A stretch of DNA of 13,116 bases from Methanobacteriota archaeon (GTDB taxonomy: Archaea > Thermoplasmatota > Poseidoniia > Poseidoniales > Poseidoniaceae): assembly GCA_002727515.1 (NCBI GenBank), contig PBXF01000035.1, positions 25,176 through 38,291 of the forward strand. Reading direction: 5' to 3'. The translations under genes and the position numbers were made by a program. This document shows positions 1 through 6,606 of the stretch, piece by piece. How positions within the stretch are numbered: the first letter of the stretch is position 1; each line of letters starts with the position of its first letter. The notes below the pieces were generated by a model. That model saw only the letters and a list, made by a program, of their open reading frames with translations. It made no database searches and was not told the DNA's origin.

Positions 1-74
1 ACGCCTGGTAGTTTCATCAAATTTTCAAGATGGTCTTTCTTGGACTTAGACACTGTTTCACCTGTTGCACCCAT
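1..74 (-). CDS. N-terminal fragment of an unidentified protein, running off the left edge
   Basis: Reading the minus strand from the ATG at 74 gives 24 codons with no stop up to the window edge (MGATGETVSK, then SKKDHLENLM, then KLPG). The composition is that of a real protein N-terminus: charged, with a helical KDHLENLMKLPG stretch. An in-frame TGA lies just upstream (complement of 87-89), so the ATG at 74 is the only good start. The gene is divergent from the plus-strand gene that begins near 148, and the roughly 75 bp between them would hold both promoters. The family cannot be told from 24 residues; the LPG end could lead into a helix-hairpin-helix, but that is speculation. Confidence 0.5.
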   Translation of the reverse strand, partial: MGATGETVSKSKKDHLENLMKLPG

Positions 75-147
75 ATCGACACTAATTCATGAACCCTTCT
101 CCGATTTTCCGATATTCTTGAAACCTAAGTCTATCCTCAATAACACC

Positions 148-864
148 ATGGAGAGTGGACTATCCCCTACTAATTCTACCCTCTATGCTCAAGTTAGGAA
201 ATCTGGCCCGACTCACGGAATGGACAACGAGAGTCTACTGAGGGGTAATTCTCATCCTGCTGTGACTTCGACAATTTACCTGGGCGATATTGCATTGACA
301 TTACTGAAGGTAATGCAGGGTCATTCTACGCCAAAAGTTGTAGAAAGTCCCAAATTCGATGAGCAACGATGGACAATAACGACAATATCAGGAGATTTGA
401 ATCTCAAAATAGAGAGTTATCCTTATTGGGGCTTTGGACTGATTACCAGTTGTTACCTAAACAAGATTACAATCAATGGGCCATTGGCAGAGAGAAGTCG
501 TTTGATTTTCGATTTAGTAGCATCCCTACCTCATAACCCATGGGAATTCAAAAGAAAGGGGAAATTTGCAAAAATTTCAGACATCAAAGCCAATGAGAAG
601 GAATGGAGAGATCACATTTCATACGCTAAAGACGATTTAACTGAATTGATTGAATTTACATTGCAAGAAAAAGGAGATTCCCATGAAATTGAGATAGCGA
701 AGAATGCTTTAGCCGATGGTAATGCCCCTGCTGTCATGCGTGCCTTAGCGAGATTGGAAGCCGATTCGATTGATATAGAGCCTGAGGATGTCGCTCCTGA
801 TGGTGATGTACTCGTAATTGAAGAGGAAGTCCCGTTTGTAGATTTAGCCTCAGAAGAAGAATAA
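148..864 (+). CDS. Hypothetical acidic protein
   Basis: The product is about 238 residues from the ATG at 148, or 214 from the ATG at 220. I do not recognise the family. The middle (STIYLGDIALTLLKVMQG and WTITTISGDLNLKIESYPYWGFG) looks like a mixed alpha/beta globular domain. It is followed by a charged helical region and a very acidic tail ending DLASEEE. No signal peptide or membrane helix is evident. The frame stays open back to a TTG at 40, but that part overlaps the divergent gene on the other strand, so a downstream ATG is preferred. Neither ATG has a clear Shine-Dalgarno; a TATA-like gatattctt at 111-119 lies about 33 bases before 148. secG follows 43 bp downstream on the same strand. 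The reading frame is probably real; start and function are uncertain. Confidence 0.6.
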   Translation: MESGLSPTNSTLYAQVRKSGPTHGMDNESLLRGNSHPAVTSTIYLGDIALTLLKVMQGHSTPKVVESPKFDEQRWTITTISGDLNLKIESYPYWGFGLITSCYLNKITINGPLAERSRLIFDLVASLPHNPWEFKRKGKFAKISDIKANEKEWRDHISYAKDDLTELIEFTLQEKGDSHEIEIAKNALADGNAPAVMRALARLEADSIDIEPEDVAPDGDVLVIEEEVPFVDLASEEE

Positions 865-876
865 ATGCGCGCGTCG

Positions 877-888
877 CGTTCATAAAGG
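877..888 (+). promoter_or_regulatory. Possible TATA element for secG
   Basis: An AT-rich cgttcataaagg sits about 24 bases upstream of the secG ATG (908). This is the distance expected between an archaeal TATA box and the start of a leaderless transcript. It directly follows a GC-rich patch (gcgcgcgtcgcg, 867-878). Positional evidence only; secG could equally be read through from the gene ending at 864. Confidence 0.25.
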
Positions 889-907
889 GAATGTGACTCG
901 GCGGTGT

Positions 908-1090
908 ATGGCAAAGAAAGACAGTGGCGGTATTCAACAGGCTGCAGGTCTAATCAGATACTTCGATGAAGAATCCGAAGATGCATGGAAAATTACTCCA
1001 GGACAAATCTACTTCGCTTGTATTGGATTAGCGGGTTTCATTTACTTGGTAAATGAAGGTGTAATTTCTTGGCTAATTGGATTATTCTAA
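908..1090 (+). CDS. secG: Protein translocase subunit SecG (archaeal Sec61 beta)
   Basis: A 60-residue tail-anchored membrane protein, the small non-essential subunit of the SecYEG/Sec61 channel that exports proteins across the cytoplasmic membrane. The cytosolic N-terminus carries the archaeal SecG hallmark AAGLIRYFDEE (residues 12-22), then a short linker with KITPGQ, then one C-terminal membrane helix (about residues 36-58) ending at the stop. Length and layout match archaeal Sec61 beta. The frame is open upstream to a GTG at 893, but MAKKDSGG from the ATG at 908 is the family-like start. The gene is not next to secY or secE here, which is usual in archaea. Its stop codon ends at 1090 and the convergent minus-strand gene ends at 1091, so the two meet with no spacer. 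Confidence 0.9.
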   Translation: MAKKDSGGIQQAAGLIRYFDEESEDAWKITPGQIYFACIGLAGFIYLVNEGVISWLIGLF

Positions 1091-1450
1091 TCAAGCAAGA
1101 GGCTCTATCAAGACAACCGAGCCTTCGGTAATAGCCATTCCTTGAGCAACCTGCATTGCAGTCTCAAGATCTAATGTGGCTCCAAGAGTTCTTGACCCTT
1201 CGGATTCATGAATAATCAATCTATGAGTTAGATGCATCAATGTTTCTTGACTAATTCTTTCGAAAACCCATTTGTCGTTTTCAATTCTAACCATGGCTGG
1301 CACTTCTACCAAAGGACCCATTTCTGATGCTACTGCTTCGGTTCTAGTTGTTAATCCCTGTAAATCAGCTAAAGGTCTCCATGACCTTCTTTTTGGCTTC
1401 ATTGTAATCTTTTTTGCTTTGCTTACGCCTTCTCTGAATGCTCTACCCAT
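1091..1450 (-). CDS. Hypothetical basic protein, 119 aa
   Basis: I do not recognise this family. The N-terminal third is strongly basic (KAKK, then MKPKRRSWRPL). The remainder reads as a compact mixed alpha/beta domain: PLVEVPAMVRIENDKWVFERIS, a helix, LTHRLIIHESEG, then a helix LDLETAMQVAQGM and a closing strand GSVVLIEPLA. There is no signal peptide or membrane segment. The ATG at 1450 is preceded by a weak G-rich stretch, and an internal ATG at residue 17 (MKPKRR) is an alternative start. It lies 82 bp downstream of the membrane protein gene on the same strand, possibly in one transcript, with a 9-bp hairpin in the gap. It converges on secG without a spacer. The basic N-terminus could contact nucleic acid, but nothing shows this. 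Confidence 0.65.
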   Translation of the reverse strand: MGRAFREGVSKAKKITMKPKRRSWRPLADLQGLTTRTEAVASEMGPLVEVPAMVRIENDKWVFERISQETLMHLTHRLIIHESEGSRTLGATLDLETAMQVAQGMAITEGSVVLIEPLA

Positions 1451-1463
1451 TGGATCCCCATCC

Positions 1464-1486
1464 CCTGAAGAGTATACCTCTTCGGG
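1464..1486. other. 9-bp inverted repeat (hairpin) upstream of the 119 aa gene
   Basis: CCTGAAGAG (1464-1472) pairs with CTCTTCGGG (1478-1486) over nine positions with a single G-T wobble, leaving a TATAC loop. It lies in the 82-bp gap between two minus-strand genes and ends 14 bases before the start codon at 1450. No T-tract follows on either strand, so it is not a typical terminator. It could be a 5' leader structure, an RNA processing site or an operator. Confidence 0.45.
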
Positions 1487-1532
1487 TATTATCGATTCTT
1501 ATCCATTCATAAGAGTTGGGGGGACTTCCCAC

Positions 1533-2474
1533 TTATTGAGTTGGTTTAGACGACTTTTTTTCTATTACCAAAGGAGCAGATATTGAGATTAATATCGCAA
1601 TTATTACTCCCAATAAAATATGGTTTACCAAATCTGTTTGGAAAGAGAGAAGCATTGGTGATAGAGACAGCGAGATCCTTAATCCCCACCCTTCGGGTCT
1701 CGGATGTTGGTCAAAACCTGCTATTGGAAGTAGCATGCCTCCCAATCCAATTGTAGAAACCCCCAATGTTAGCCACATGGCTACTGCAAAGGCTCCAGAA
1801 CCATCACCAATTCTGTTTTCAGTTGATACTGAGACAAAGGTCAAGATGAAAATTATGACTATGCCAATTAGAGTCGAAAGACCCAGGGCGAGTGTTCTGC
1901 CATCCCCTGTTCCGATTTTTTGCGATGTCAAAGTTTCGAAATATGGCAGTATACCAAATATCATACTTGATGTAATGATTACGAAAAATGAAGACTCTGT
2001 TTCGATTTCTCCTGTAATCAAAAATAGGGAATAAAACAATATTGCAACAACCGTTAGATTCCTATCAAATTTTACTATGTTTACGTACATCTGTCCTATC
2101 ACAAACCCTAGAATAGAGGCATATACAAATTGAAGAATATTTTCTGTCATAGTATATTCAAAAATAGTCTCTGTAATGCCATCTTTTGGATAACCATTTA
2201 GCATGATTATGCAAACAACAATTCCACCCAGCGAGTTTACGACTTTGACTTCAGCACCACGATAAATATTGAGTTGGAAAATTAAGCTCATTACAAAAGT
2301 TGTGACTAAAATTTCACCTCCGGATTGTTGTATCGAGTCTTCTGGTAACTGCAGAAATGATAGGATTGAAAATAAAGCCGTGAAAGAAGGAACCCACTTA
2401 CCATAACTTGTAAAAATAGACAAAGTCATGAAAATGGCGGACAAGAATGTTAGGGTGACAAACGTTTCCGCCAT
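1533..2474 (-). CDS. Multi-pass membrane protein of unknown function
   Basis: A 313-residue, highly hydrophobic protein with about nine or ten predicted membrane helices joined by short loops. The start is MAETFVTLTFLSAIFMTLSIF and the C-terminus is short and basic (EKKSSKPTQ), probably cytoplasmic. No transporter signature, ATPase motif or catalytic pattern was recognised. A glycine-rich segment (LTLGVSTIGLGGMLLP) near residue 235 and the polar loop FDQHPRPEGWG stand out. The ATG at 2474 is used. On the other strand the methyltransferase frame is open back to 2428, but its likely start at 2545 leaves a 70-bp divergent intergenic region. The 119 aa gene follows downstream on the same strand. 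Coding status is well supported by length and composition; function is unknown. Confidence 0.8.
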   Translation of the reverse strand: MAETFVTLTFLSAIFMTLSIFTSYGKWVPSFTALFSILSFLQLPEDSIQQSGGEILVTTFVMSLIFQLNIYRGAEVKVVNSLGGIVVCIIMLNGYPKDGITETIFEYTMTENILQFVYASILGFVIGQMYVNIVKFDRNLTVVAILFYSLFLITGEIETESSFFVIITSSMIFGILPYFETLTSQKIGTGDGRTLALGLSTLIGIVIIFILTFVSVSTENRIGDGSGAFAVAMWLTLGVSTIGLGGMLLPIAGFDQHPRPEGWGLRISLSLSPMLLSFQTDLVNHILLGVIIAILISISAPLVIEKKSSKPTQ

Positions 2475-2544
2475 AGTATTTCTAAAAAGAACTCAGACTT
2501 TAGACTTGCACAATCAACAAAGGTGTGATTCCCGACCCGTAGAC

Positions 2545-4218
2545 ATGGTGAGACCGGCCGATGATGACTTGTTGGAGAAATTATCCACAACTCCTCTGAC
2601 TGCTCTTGCCAAAACTCTTGATATTGATGTAGAAAAATGGCTACCTGTAGCATCTTCACCTCTTCCTGTTACACTGCGATTAACATCGAATAGACCAGAT
2701 AAAGAATGGACTCGAAGTATTTTGAAAGACTTAGGCGGGAAACAAATTCCTTGGATGACTAATTCAGAATCATGGGTCATGCCATTTTCAAAAGGGGATT
2801 ATCCAGATGAACATAGCAAAAACATGATGGTAATACTTCACGAAACTGGACGCATAACAAGGCAAGAAGCAGTTTCAATGCTCCCACCTGCGGTATTGGA
2901 GCCATCTGATGATGATTTAGTTCTGGACACATGTGCAGCTCCTGGCTCTAAAGCCACACAACTGGCTGAAATGGTTCCTGCTGGATTAGTACTGGCTAAC
3001 GAACCATCGTCTGGAAGGTTAAACTTGCTCGCTTCAAATCGTGGAAGATTAGGGCTTTCTAATATGATTATTATGCAGCACGATGGCAGACACATAGGTA
3101 GAATGCCTCATCCTGGCGTAGACGGTGTCGTAGTAGATGCACCATGTAGTGGGTCAGCCACATCTCGTAAGAATAGAGAAATCTGGTATAATTGGACTCC
3201 TAAAGTTGGAAGAAGTTTGTTTAAATTACAGGTTGATATTGCATTCCGCGCTGCAAATCTACTGCGTCCCGGTGGCAAGATGGTTTACTCAACGTGCTCC
3301 CTAGATCCTATTGAAAATGAAGCTGTTGTTTGTGAAATATTGCAAAAATGTCCTTGGTTGGAATTACAAAAAATAGATTGTGACAGAATTTTTCCTGGAT
3401 TAAAGTATCACGAAGGTAAAGATGACTGGGACATCCTCGACGAAGAGGGAAAACCTGTAGCCTGGGAAGGTGAAATTCCAAAGGTAGTTGGTCTCAAAGA
3501 AGAAATGTTGAATCCAAAACAAAGAGGTATTGAATCTCCAGAACTTGGCTTAACGATTAGAGTTCATCAGCACGACAATGACTCTGGAGGGTTTTATGTT
3601 GCCCTTTTTAGACACATTCCCGAACATACACCAGAGGGAATTGCAAAATCAATGATTTTGAAACGTAAATTGGAAAGACCTGCTGAAGAATTACACGTTA
3701 CAAAAAAGAGTAAGCATGCAAGTATTACTGCTCCTGATGATGTTGTTGACTCTATATGCTCTAAATGGGGAATTGACAAAGATTCTTACTCGTGGTGGCT
3801 AAGAGGAAAAAGAGTAAATCTATCCAATCATGTAGTCAATTCCAGAATCTTTGAACCGCTGGTTTACAACAGCAAGGGTGATTTCTGGCCTCAAAACAAT
3901 TTCCACCCTCTTCGCGTTATACATGTAGGTCAACCTTCATTCACAGATAACAAAGGTCAGTGGCGCATCAAACAAGAATCACTTGAATTACTTCGGAATT
4001 CGATTAAATCCAATGTGTATGATGTTGAATTAAAATTATTAAAATCAATAATAGAAGGAGAGGTGCCTTTGTTAGAAGATATAGAAATCGAATTGCCTCA
4101 AGGCTCCTGCATAATCAGAAACGGAGAATTCATGGTGCCCGTTTGGGTTGCTGCGAGAGTGTCATTGATGATTGACAAGAATGAGCAAGAAATAATTCGT
4201 ATGAAATTGTCGAATTGA
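2545..4218 (+). CDS. NSUN2/Trm4-like RNA (cytosine-5) methyltransferase
   Basis: A 557-residue S-adenosylmethionine-dependent RNA m5C methyltransferase of the NOL1/NOP2/Sun family, expected to act on tRNA in the cytosol. Visible motifs are RQEAVSMLPP (106-115), the SAM loop DTCAAPGSK (128-136), VVDAPCSGS with Cys201 (motif IV, releases product) and VYSTCSLDPIENEAV with the nucleophile Cys251 (motif VI). Beyond the catalytic core, FPGLKY, the W-D-I-L-D-E-E-G segment (about 294-302) and SGGFYVALF (347-355), and a C-terminal domain (about 395-557) with WRIKQESLELL, follow the order of eukaryotic NSUN2/Trm4, from memory of those sequences. Most archaeal relatives are much shorter. The frame is open to 2428, but that part overlaps the divergent membrane gene, so MVRPADDD at 2545 is the chosen start. 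The next gene follows after 12 bp. Confidence 0.93.
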   Translation: MVRPADDDLLEKLSTTPLTALAKTLDIDVEKWLPVASSPLPVTLRLTSNRPDKEWTRSILKDLGGKQIPWMTNSESWVMPFSKGDYPDEHSKNMMVILHETGRITRQEAVSMLPPAVLEPSDDDLVLDTCAAPGSKATQLAEMVPAGLVLANEPSSGRLNLLASNRGRLGLSNMIIMQHDGRHIGRMPHPGVDGVVVDAPCSGSATSRKNREIWYNWTPKVGRSLFKLQVDIAFRAANLLRPGGKMVYSTCSLDPIENEAVVCEILQKCPWLELQKIDCDRIFPGLKYHEGKDDWDILDEEGKPVAWEGEIPKVVGLKEEMLNPKQRGIESPELGLTIRVHQHDNDSGGFYVALFRHIPEHTPEGIAKSMILKRKLERPAEELHVTKKSKHASITAPDDVVDSICSKWGIDKDSYSWWLRGKRVNLSNHVVNSRIFEPLVYNSKGDFWPQNNFHPLRVIHVGQPSFTDNKGQWRIKQESLELLRNSIKSNVYDVELKLLKSIIEGEVPLLEDIEIELPQGSCIIRNGEFMVPVWVAARVSLMIDKNEQEIIRMKLSN

Positions 4219-4221
4219 ATA

Positions 4222-4226
4222 GGTGA
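4222..4226 (+). promoter_or_regulatory. Ribosome binding site GGTGA
   Basis: GGTGA lies four bases before the ATG at 4231 and matches the archaeal anti-Shine-Dalgarno (GGAGGTGAT). It fixes the start of the secreted thioredoxin-like gene and suggests that the gene is translated from the methyltransferase transcript. Confidence 0.65.
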
Positions 4227-4230
4227 GAGT

Positions 4231-5370
4231 ATGAGAGGGTTGTTTGTATTGCTAACAGCGGTACTTATGTTACCTGTTACTACAGCGATAAGTGACCTTA
4301 CAATATACTCTGAAGCAAAGTATACTAGTCAAGAATCTGCTCCGATTTTAGTCGAGTTTTTTCATGGCTCTAACGACGATGATATCGTTGAAGATTTTGA
4401 ACAAATGGACTCTGATAGCGAAATTACATTACTTCATTGGAGAACTGGTGCTGATGACGAAGGAGGAGGCTTTCCCGATGATGATGCTAATTCAAGGTTG
4501 ATGTATCATGAATTAACTGAAACTCCTTCAGTAGCAATAAACGGTTTTCAGGAAAACATAACCGATGTCAAACCGCAGATCATCGAAAATGAAATTGATA
4601 TAGATTGGACCGTACAATTAATTGGTTCCAGCGAGGTAGAATTAATCAATATAACAGCCACTTGGACAAATCCTCAAACGCTAAATGCTGCAACTCAATT
4701 GCACGTTTTCATCATAGAAACCGAAGCGGTCGACTCGATGGGAAGAGAAGTCAAAAATCTCGTAAGGGATTGGGCTCCATCTTCAGTGATGTATTTGTCA
4801 AATAACTCTACAAATAAGTGGAACTCTACAATCAATTATGACCACTTTGATGCAGCTGGAGTAAATTTAGGTGATGCCAGTCATGCAGATGATTATGAAA
4901 TTTTGTTAGTTTTGGTTGGTGGTTTTGAAAATGATTCCTACAACAGAGTTCTGTCCTTACAAAGAGCAAAAATGCCGACTTATTGGCAATCTGTGGACAG
5001 CGGAGCAGCCTTAGCGCCTACAATTTTATTGATAGGCGTTGTAATTTGTATGGGATTCATAGTTCAAGCAGAAAGAAAGAGAGAGGTCGGCTTACCTAAG
5101 TTAGAGGGTTCATGGACGGCAGAAACGGATGTTATCGAGTACAAGATTATCAGCGGAAATAGCGTAGAAATCAAAAAAATGACACTCAAAGAAGGTTGGA
5201 AATCCAATGGTAAAATTAAACCGGAAACCATCCCTGCGAATACGACAAAATCCGGCAAACTAAGAGTCGTCGGAGTAGGTGATTTTTCTCTACACCTTTC
5301 AGTATCTGTTGATCAATTAGGTGATTGGGTTCTAGATTTGAACCTTCCAGAAAAAGATGCGAATAGTTGA
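4231..5370 (+). CDS. Membrane-anchored secreted protein with an Omp28-like thioredoxin fold lacking CXXC
   Basis: A 379-residue protein with three parts. Residues 1-20 (MRGLFVLLTAVLMLPVTTAI) are a signal peptide. Residues 21-255 form an extracellular domain. A membrane helix (about 259-280) is followed by the stop-transfer ERKRE and a cytoplasmic tail of about 95 residues rich in beta strands. The ectodomain resembles Omp28/thioredoxin-like proteins: APILVEFFHGS at the place of the usual active site strand, an ITLLHWRTG strand, TPSVAINGF near a cis-Pro-like site, then an Ig-like part with LHVFIIETEAV and VKNLVRDWAPS. The redox CXXC is absent (HGSNDDD in its place), so oxidoreductase activity is unlikely. 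Several N-x-S/T sequons fit an exported protein. The Lrp gene begins 25 bp downstream. The fold assignment is inference; the export topology is well supported. Confidence 0.72.
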   Translation: MRGLFVLLTAVLMLPVTTAISDLTIYSEAKYTSQESAPILVEFFHGSNDDDIVEDFEQMDSDSEITLLHWRTGADDEGGGFPDDDANSRLMYHELTETPSVAINGFQENITDVKPQIIENEIDIDWTVQLIGSSEVELINITATWTNPQTLNAATQLHVFIIETEAVDSMGREVKNLVRDWAPSSVMYLSNNSTNKWNSTINYDHFDAAGVNLGDASHADDYEILLVLVGGFENDSYNRVLSLQRAKMPTYWQSVDSGAALAPTILLIGVVICMGFIVQAERKREVGLPKLEGSWTAETDVIEYKIISGNSVEIKKMTLKEGWKSNGKIKPETIPANTTKSGKLRVVGVGDFSLHLSVSVDQLGDWVLDLNLPEKDANS

Positions 5371-5386
5371 ATATGAAACACCCCTT

Positions 5387-5391
5387 GTGAT
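5387..5391 (+). promoter_or_regulatory. Ribosome binding site GTGAT that sets the Lrp start
   Basis: GTGAT matches the 3' part of the archaeal Shine-Dalgarno (GGAGGTGAT) four bases before the ATG at 5396. This supports that start over the upstream in-frame ATG at 5357. Confidence 0.45.
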
Positions 5392-5395
5392 AGAT

Positions 5396-5848
5396 ATGGC
5401 GTTAGACAAAACAGACATGGCAATTATCGATGCATTATGCAAAGACGCTCGTTTATCCCAAAGACAACTGGCTAACGTTGTTGGGGTTGCTCAAGGCACT
5501 ATAACAAATAGAATCAAGCGTTTAGAATCAGAAGGCGTAATAACTGGATATACTCTGAATTTAGACCCATCCTCACTAGGCTGGGAAATGACTGTTATGG
5601 CTGGATTATGTATCGAAAAAGGACGCATTATGGATGTTCAGCAGAAGATTTCTGCTGATAATCGCGTTTTTGCTGTTTATGATGTTACAGGAGATTGGGA
5701 TTCAATGGTTTTAGCGAGAGTCAAGGATAGAGAAGATCTCGATAATTTAACAAAAACCGTATTCACAGCTGACGGGATAACAAGATCATATACCCATGTC
5801 GTTCTAAACACCGTCAAGGAATCAGGGGTCGTCTTGCCCAAGGAATGA
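5396..5848 (+). CDS. Lrp/AsnC family transcriptional regulator
   Basis: A 150-residue feast/famine type regulator with the standard two-domain layout. Residues 1-60 are the AsnC winged helix-turn-helix: LDKTDMAIIDALCKDARLS, recognition segment VVGVAQGTITNRIKRLESEG, wing VITGYTLNLDPSSLG. Residues 63-150 are the ligand-sensing, oligomerising RAM domain (VFAVYDVTGDWDSMVLARVKD). Such proteins form dimers to octamers and respond to amino acids or other metabolites. The start MALDKTDM is the family-like one and has GTGAT upstream; the longer frame from 5357 would overlap the preceding gene and add 13 unusual residues. The 3' end overlaps the convergent TOPRIM gene by 27 bp. Targets cannot be told from this sequence. 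Confidence 0.9.
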   Translation: MALDKTDMAIIDALCKDARLSQRQLANVVGVAQGTITNRIKRLESEGVITGYTLNLDPSSLGWEMTVMAGLCIEKGRIMDVQQKISADNRVFAVYDVTGDWDSMVLARVKDREDLDNLTKTVFTADGITRSYTHVVLNTVKESGVVLPKE

Positions 5849-6211
5849 AGTTAAATCTTCAACACATCTTGTATCTGGTTTCATTGCCTTCGACAGAACT
5901 TGTCTCAATTCATCTGAGACATTTATTTCTAACCCAGTCATAGATTCCACTATCTTTTTTTGTAGACGCCCCCCCGTTCTATCCCAATCCATTAGTAGGA
6001 TGCACGATTCATATTTTTCATCGATATATGCTATTATTTTCTCTACAGGCCACCCTCGATTCAATTTTTCGATAGGACCTGTGAATCCCAAAGCACGTAA
6101 CGCAATTTCGTCACGCCTACCTTCAACCAGAACAACCGAGCCAGCTTCGTTTTCCTCAATGGCTTCTTCAAGCGCTCTGTATGCTAAATCATACCTTTTT
6201 TCACGATTCAA
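5822..6211 (-). CDS. UPF0292 TOPRIM domain protein
   Basis: A 129-residue protein built around a TOPRIM fold, the metal-binding catalytic fold of primases, topoisomerases and RNase M5. The conserved acidic residues are visible: Glu30 in VLVEGRRDEIALRALG, and the DxD pair Asp75/Asp77 in LLMDWDRTGGRL. LNRG (about 50-53) and the C-terminal RCVEDL also fit the archaeal UPF0292 family as I remember it. The substrate is unknown, with DNA or RNA phosphodiester chemistry expected. It starts with TTG, supported by a GGAGGG site five bases upstream, inside the end of the DUF167 gene (11-bp overlap), so the two are translationally coupled. The 3' end overlaps the convergent Lrp gene by 27 bp, so no independent terminator lies between them. 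Confidence 0.88.
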   Translation of the reverse strand: MNREKRYDLAYRALEEAIEENEAGSVVLVEGRRDEIALRALGFTGPIEKLNRGWPVEKIIAYIDEKYESCILLMDWDRTGGRLQKKIVESMTGLEINVSDELRQVLSKAMKPDTRCVEDLTSFLGQDDP

Positions 6212-6509
6212 TTAGACCCTCCAATATCTTAACAACTGTTGGCGAGTCTAATCCTCTGATCTTGACTTTCTTTTGTCTTGAATTCAAACCTTGAACAATC
6301 TCGACCTCGGTGCTTAGAAGAGTTTTCAAGACATTACAAACCGCAAAATTTGCTCTTCCTTTTTGTGCCTCGGCTTTTACTGCAACTTGAATTTTGTTTC
6401 TCCATTCATTCAATCCGATTACTCCTTGCCGACTAGAATTTGGTTGAACTTCTACATCGAGTAAAACCTCTCCAGAAAGGGTGGTCTGAATGCAAGAAAA
6501 AACGCCCAT
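6201..6509 (-). CDS. DUF167 / YggU family protein
   Basis: A 102-residue protein of the small UPF0235/DUF167 family (YggU-like), with a compact alpha/beta fold of unknown function. The family pattern is clear: LLDVEVQPNSSRQGVIG (first strand and loop), IQVAVKAEAQKGRAN (the conserved KGxAN turn), a helix FAVCNVLKTLL, then VEIVQGLNSRQKKVKI. The chosen ATG at 6509 (MGVFSC) has AGGT upstream at Shine-Dalgarno distance. The frame extends to 6542 (MLMCCQF), which adds eleven residues unlike the family. It is the first gene of a two-gene minus-strand unit with the TOPRIM gene and is divergent from the cytochrome oxidase operon, with 97 bp between the starts. Confidence 0.88.
   Translation of the reverse strand: MGVFSCIQTTLSGEVLLDVEVQPNSSRQGVIGLNEWRNKIQVAVKAEAQKGRANFAVCNVLKTLLSTEVEIVQGLNSRQKKVKIRGLDSPTVVKILEGLIES
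6217..6222 (-). promoter_or_regulatory. Ribosome binding site GGAGGG for the TTG-started TOPRIM gene
   Basis: On the minus strand GGAGGG precedes TTG (6211-6209) by five bases. There is no ATG near this position, so the strong site is the main support for a TTG start. It lies within the last codons of the DUF167 gene. Confidence 0.65.
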
Positions 6510-6577
6510 ATTATTACCTAAAAATTGGCAGCACATCAACAAACCTCCCTACGGGAGAAACCACCCATACGCAATCG

Positions 6578-6585
6578 CTTAATAC
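6578..6585 (+). promoter_or_regulatory. Candidate TATA box of the cytochrome oxidase operon
   Basis: cttaatac is centred about 25 bases before the coxB ATG (6607), the spacing expected for a leaderless archaeal transcript; coxB has no Shine-Dalgarno, which agrees. A small stem-loop (CTCCC tac GGGAG, 6545-6557) lies just upstream in the shared divergent region and could be an operator. Neither has been tested. Confidence 0.4.
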
Positions 6586-6606
6586 GGCCGTCTAACCGCC
6601 TTTAAC

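Noticed and set aside
40..147. Upstream extension of the first plus-strand gene to a TTG at 40
   Set aside because: It overlaps the start of a divergent minus-strand gene, uses TTG without a ribosome binding site, and its translation looks unlike a protein N-terminus. A downstream ATG is preferred.
1272..1586. 104-codon plus-strand frame opposite the 119 aa gene
   Set aside because: It is a shadow of two minus-strand genes and their spacer, with no family resemblance and no ribosome binding site.
1735..2034. 99-codon plus-strand frame inside the membrane protein gene
   Set aside because: It is antisense to a convincing multi-helix membrane protein, and its Pro/Ser/Val-rich composition is typical of a shadow frame.
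2428..2544. Upstream extension of the methyltransferase gene
   Set aside because: The extra 39 residues overlap the divergent membrane protein gene and do not resemble the NSUN family. MVRPADDD at 2545 is a natural start.
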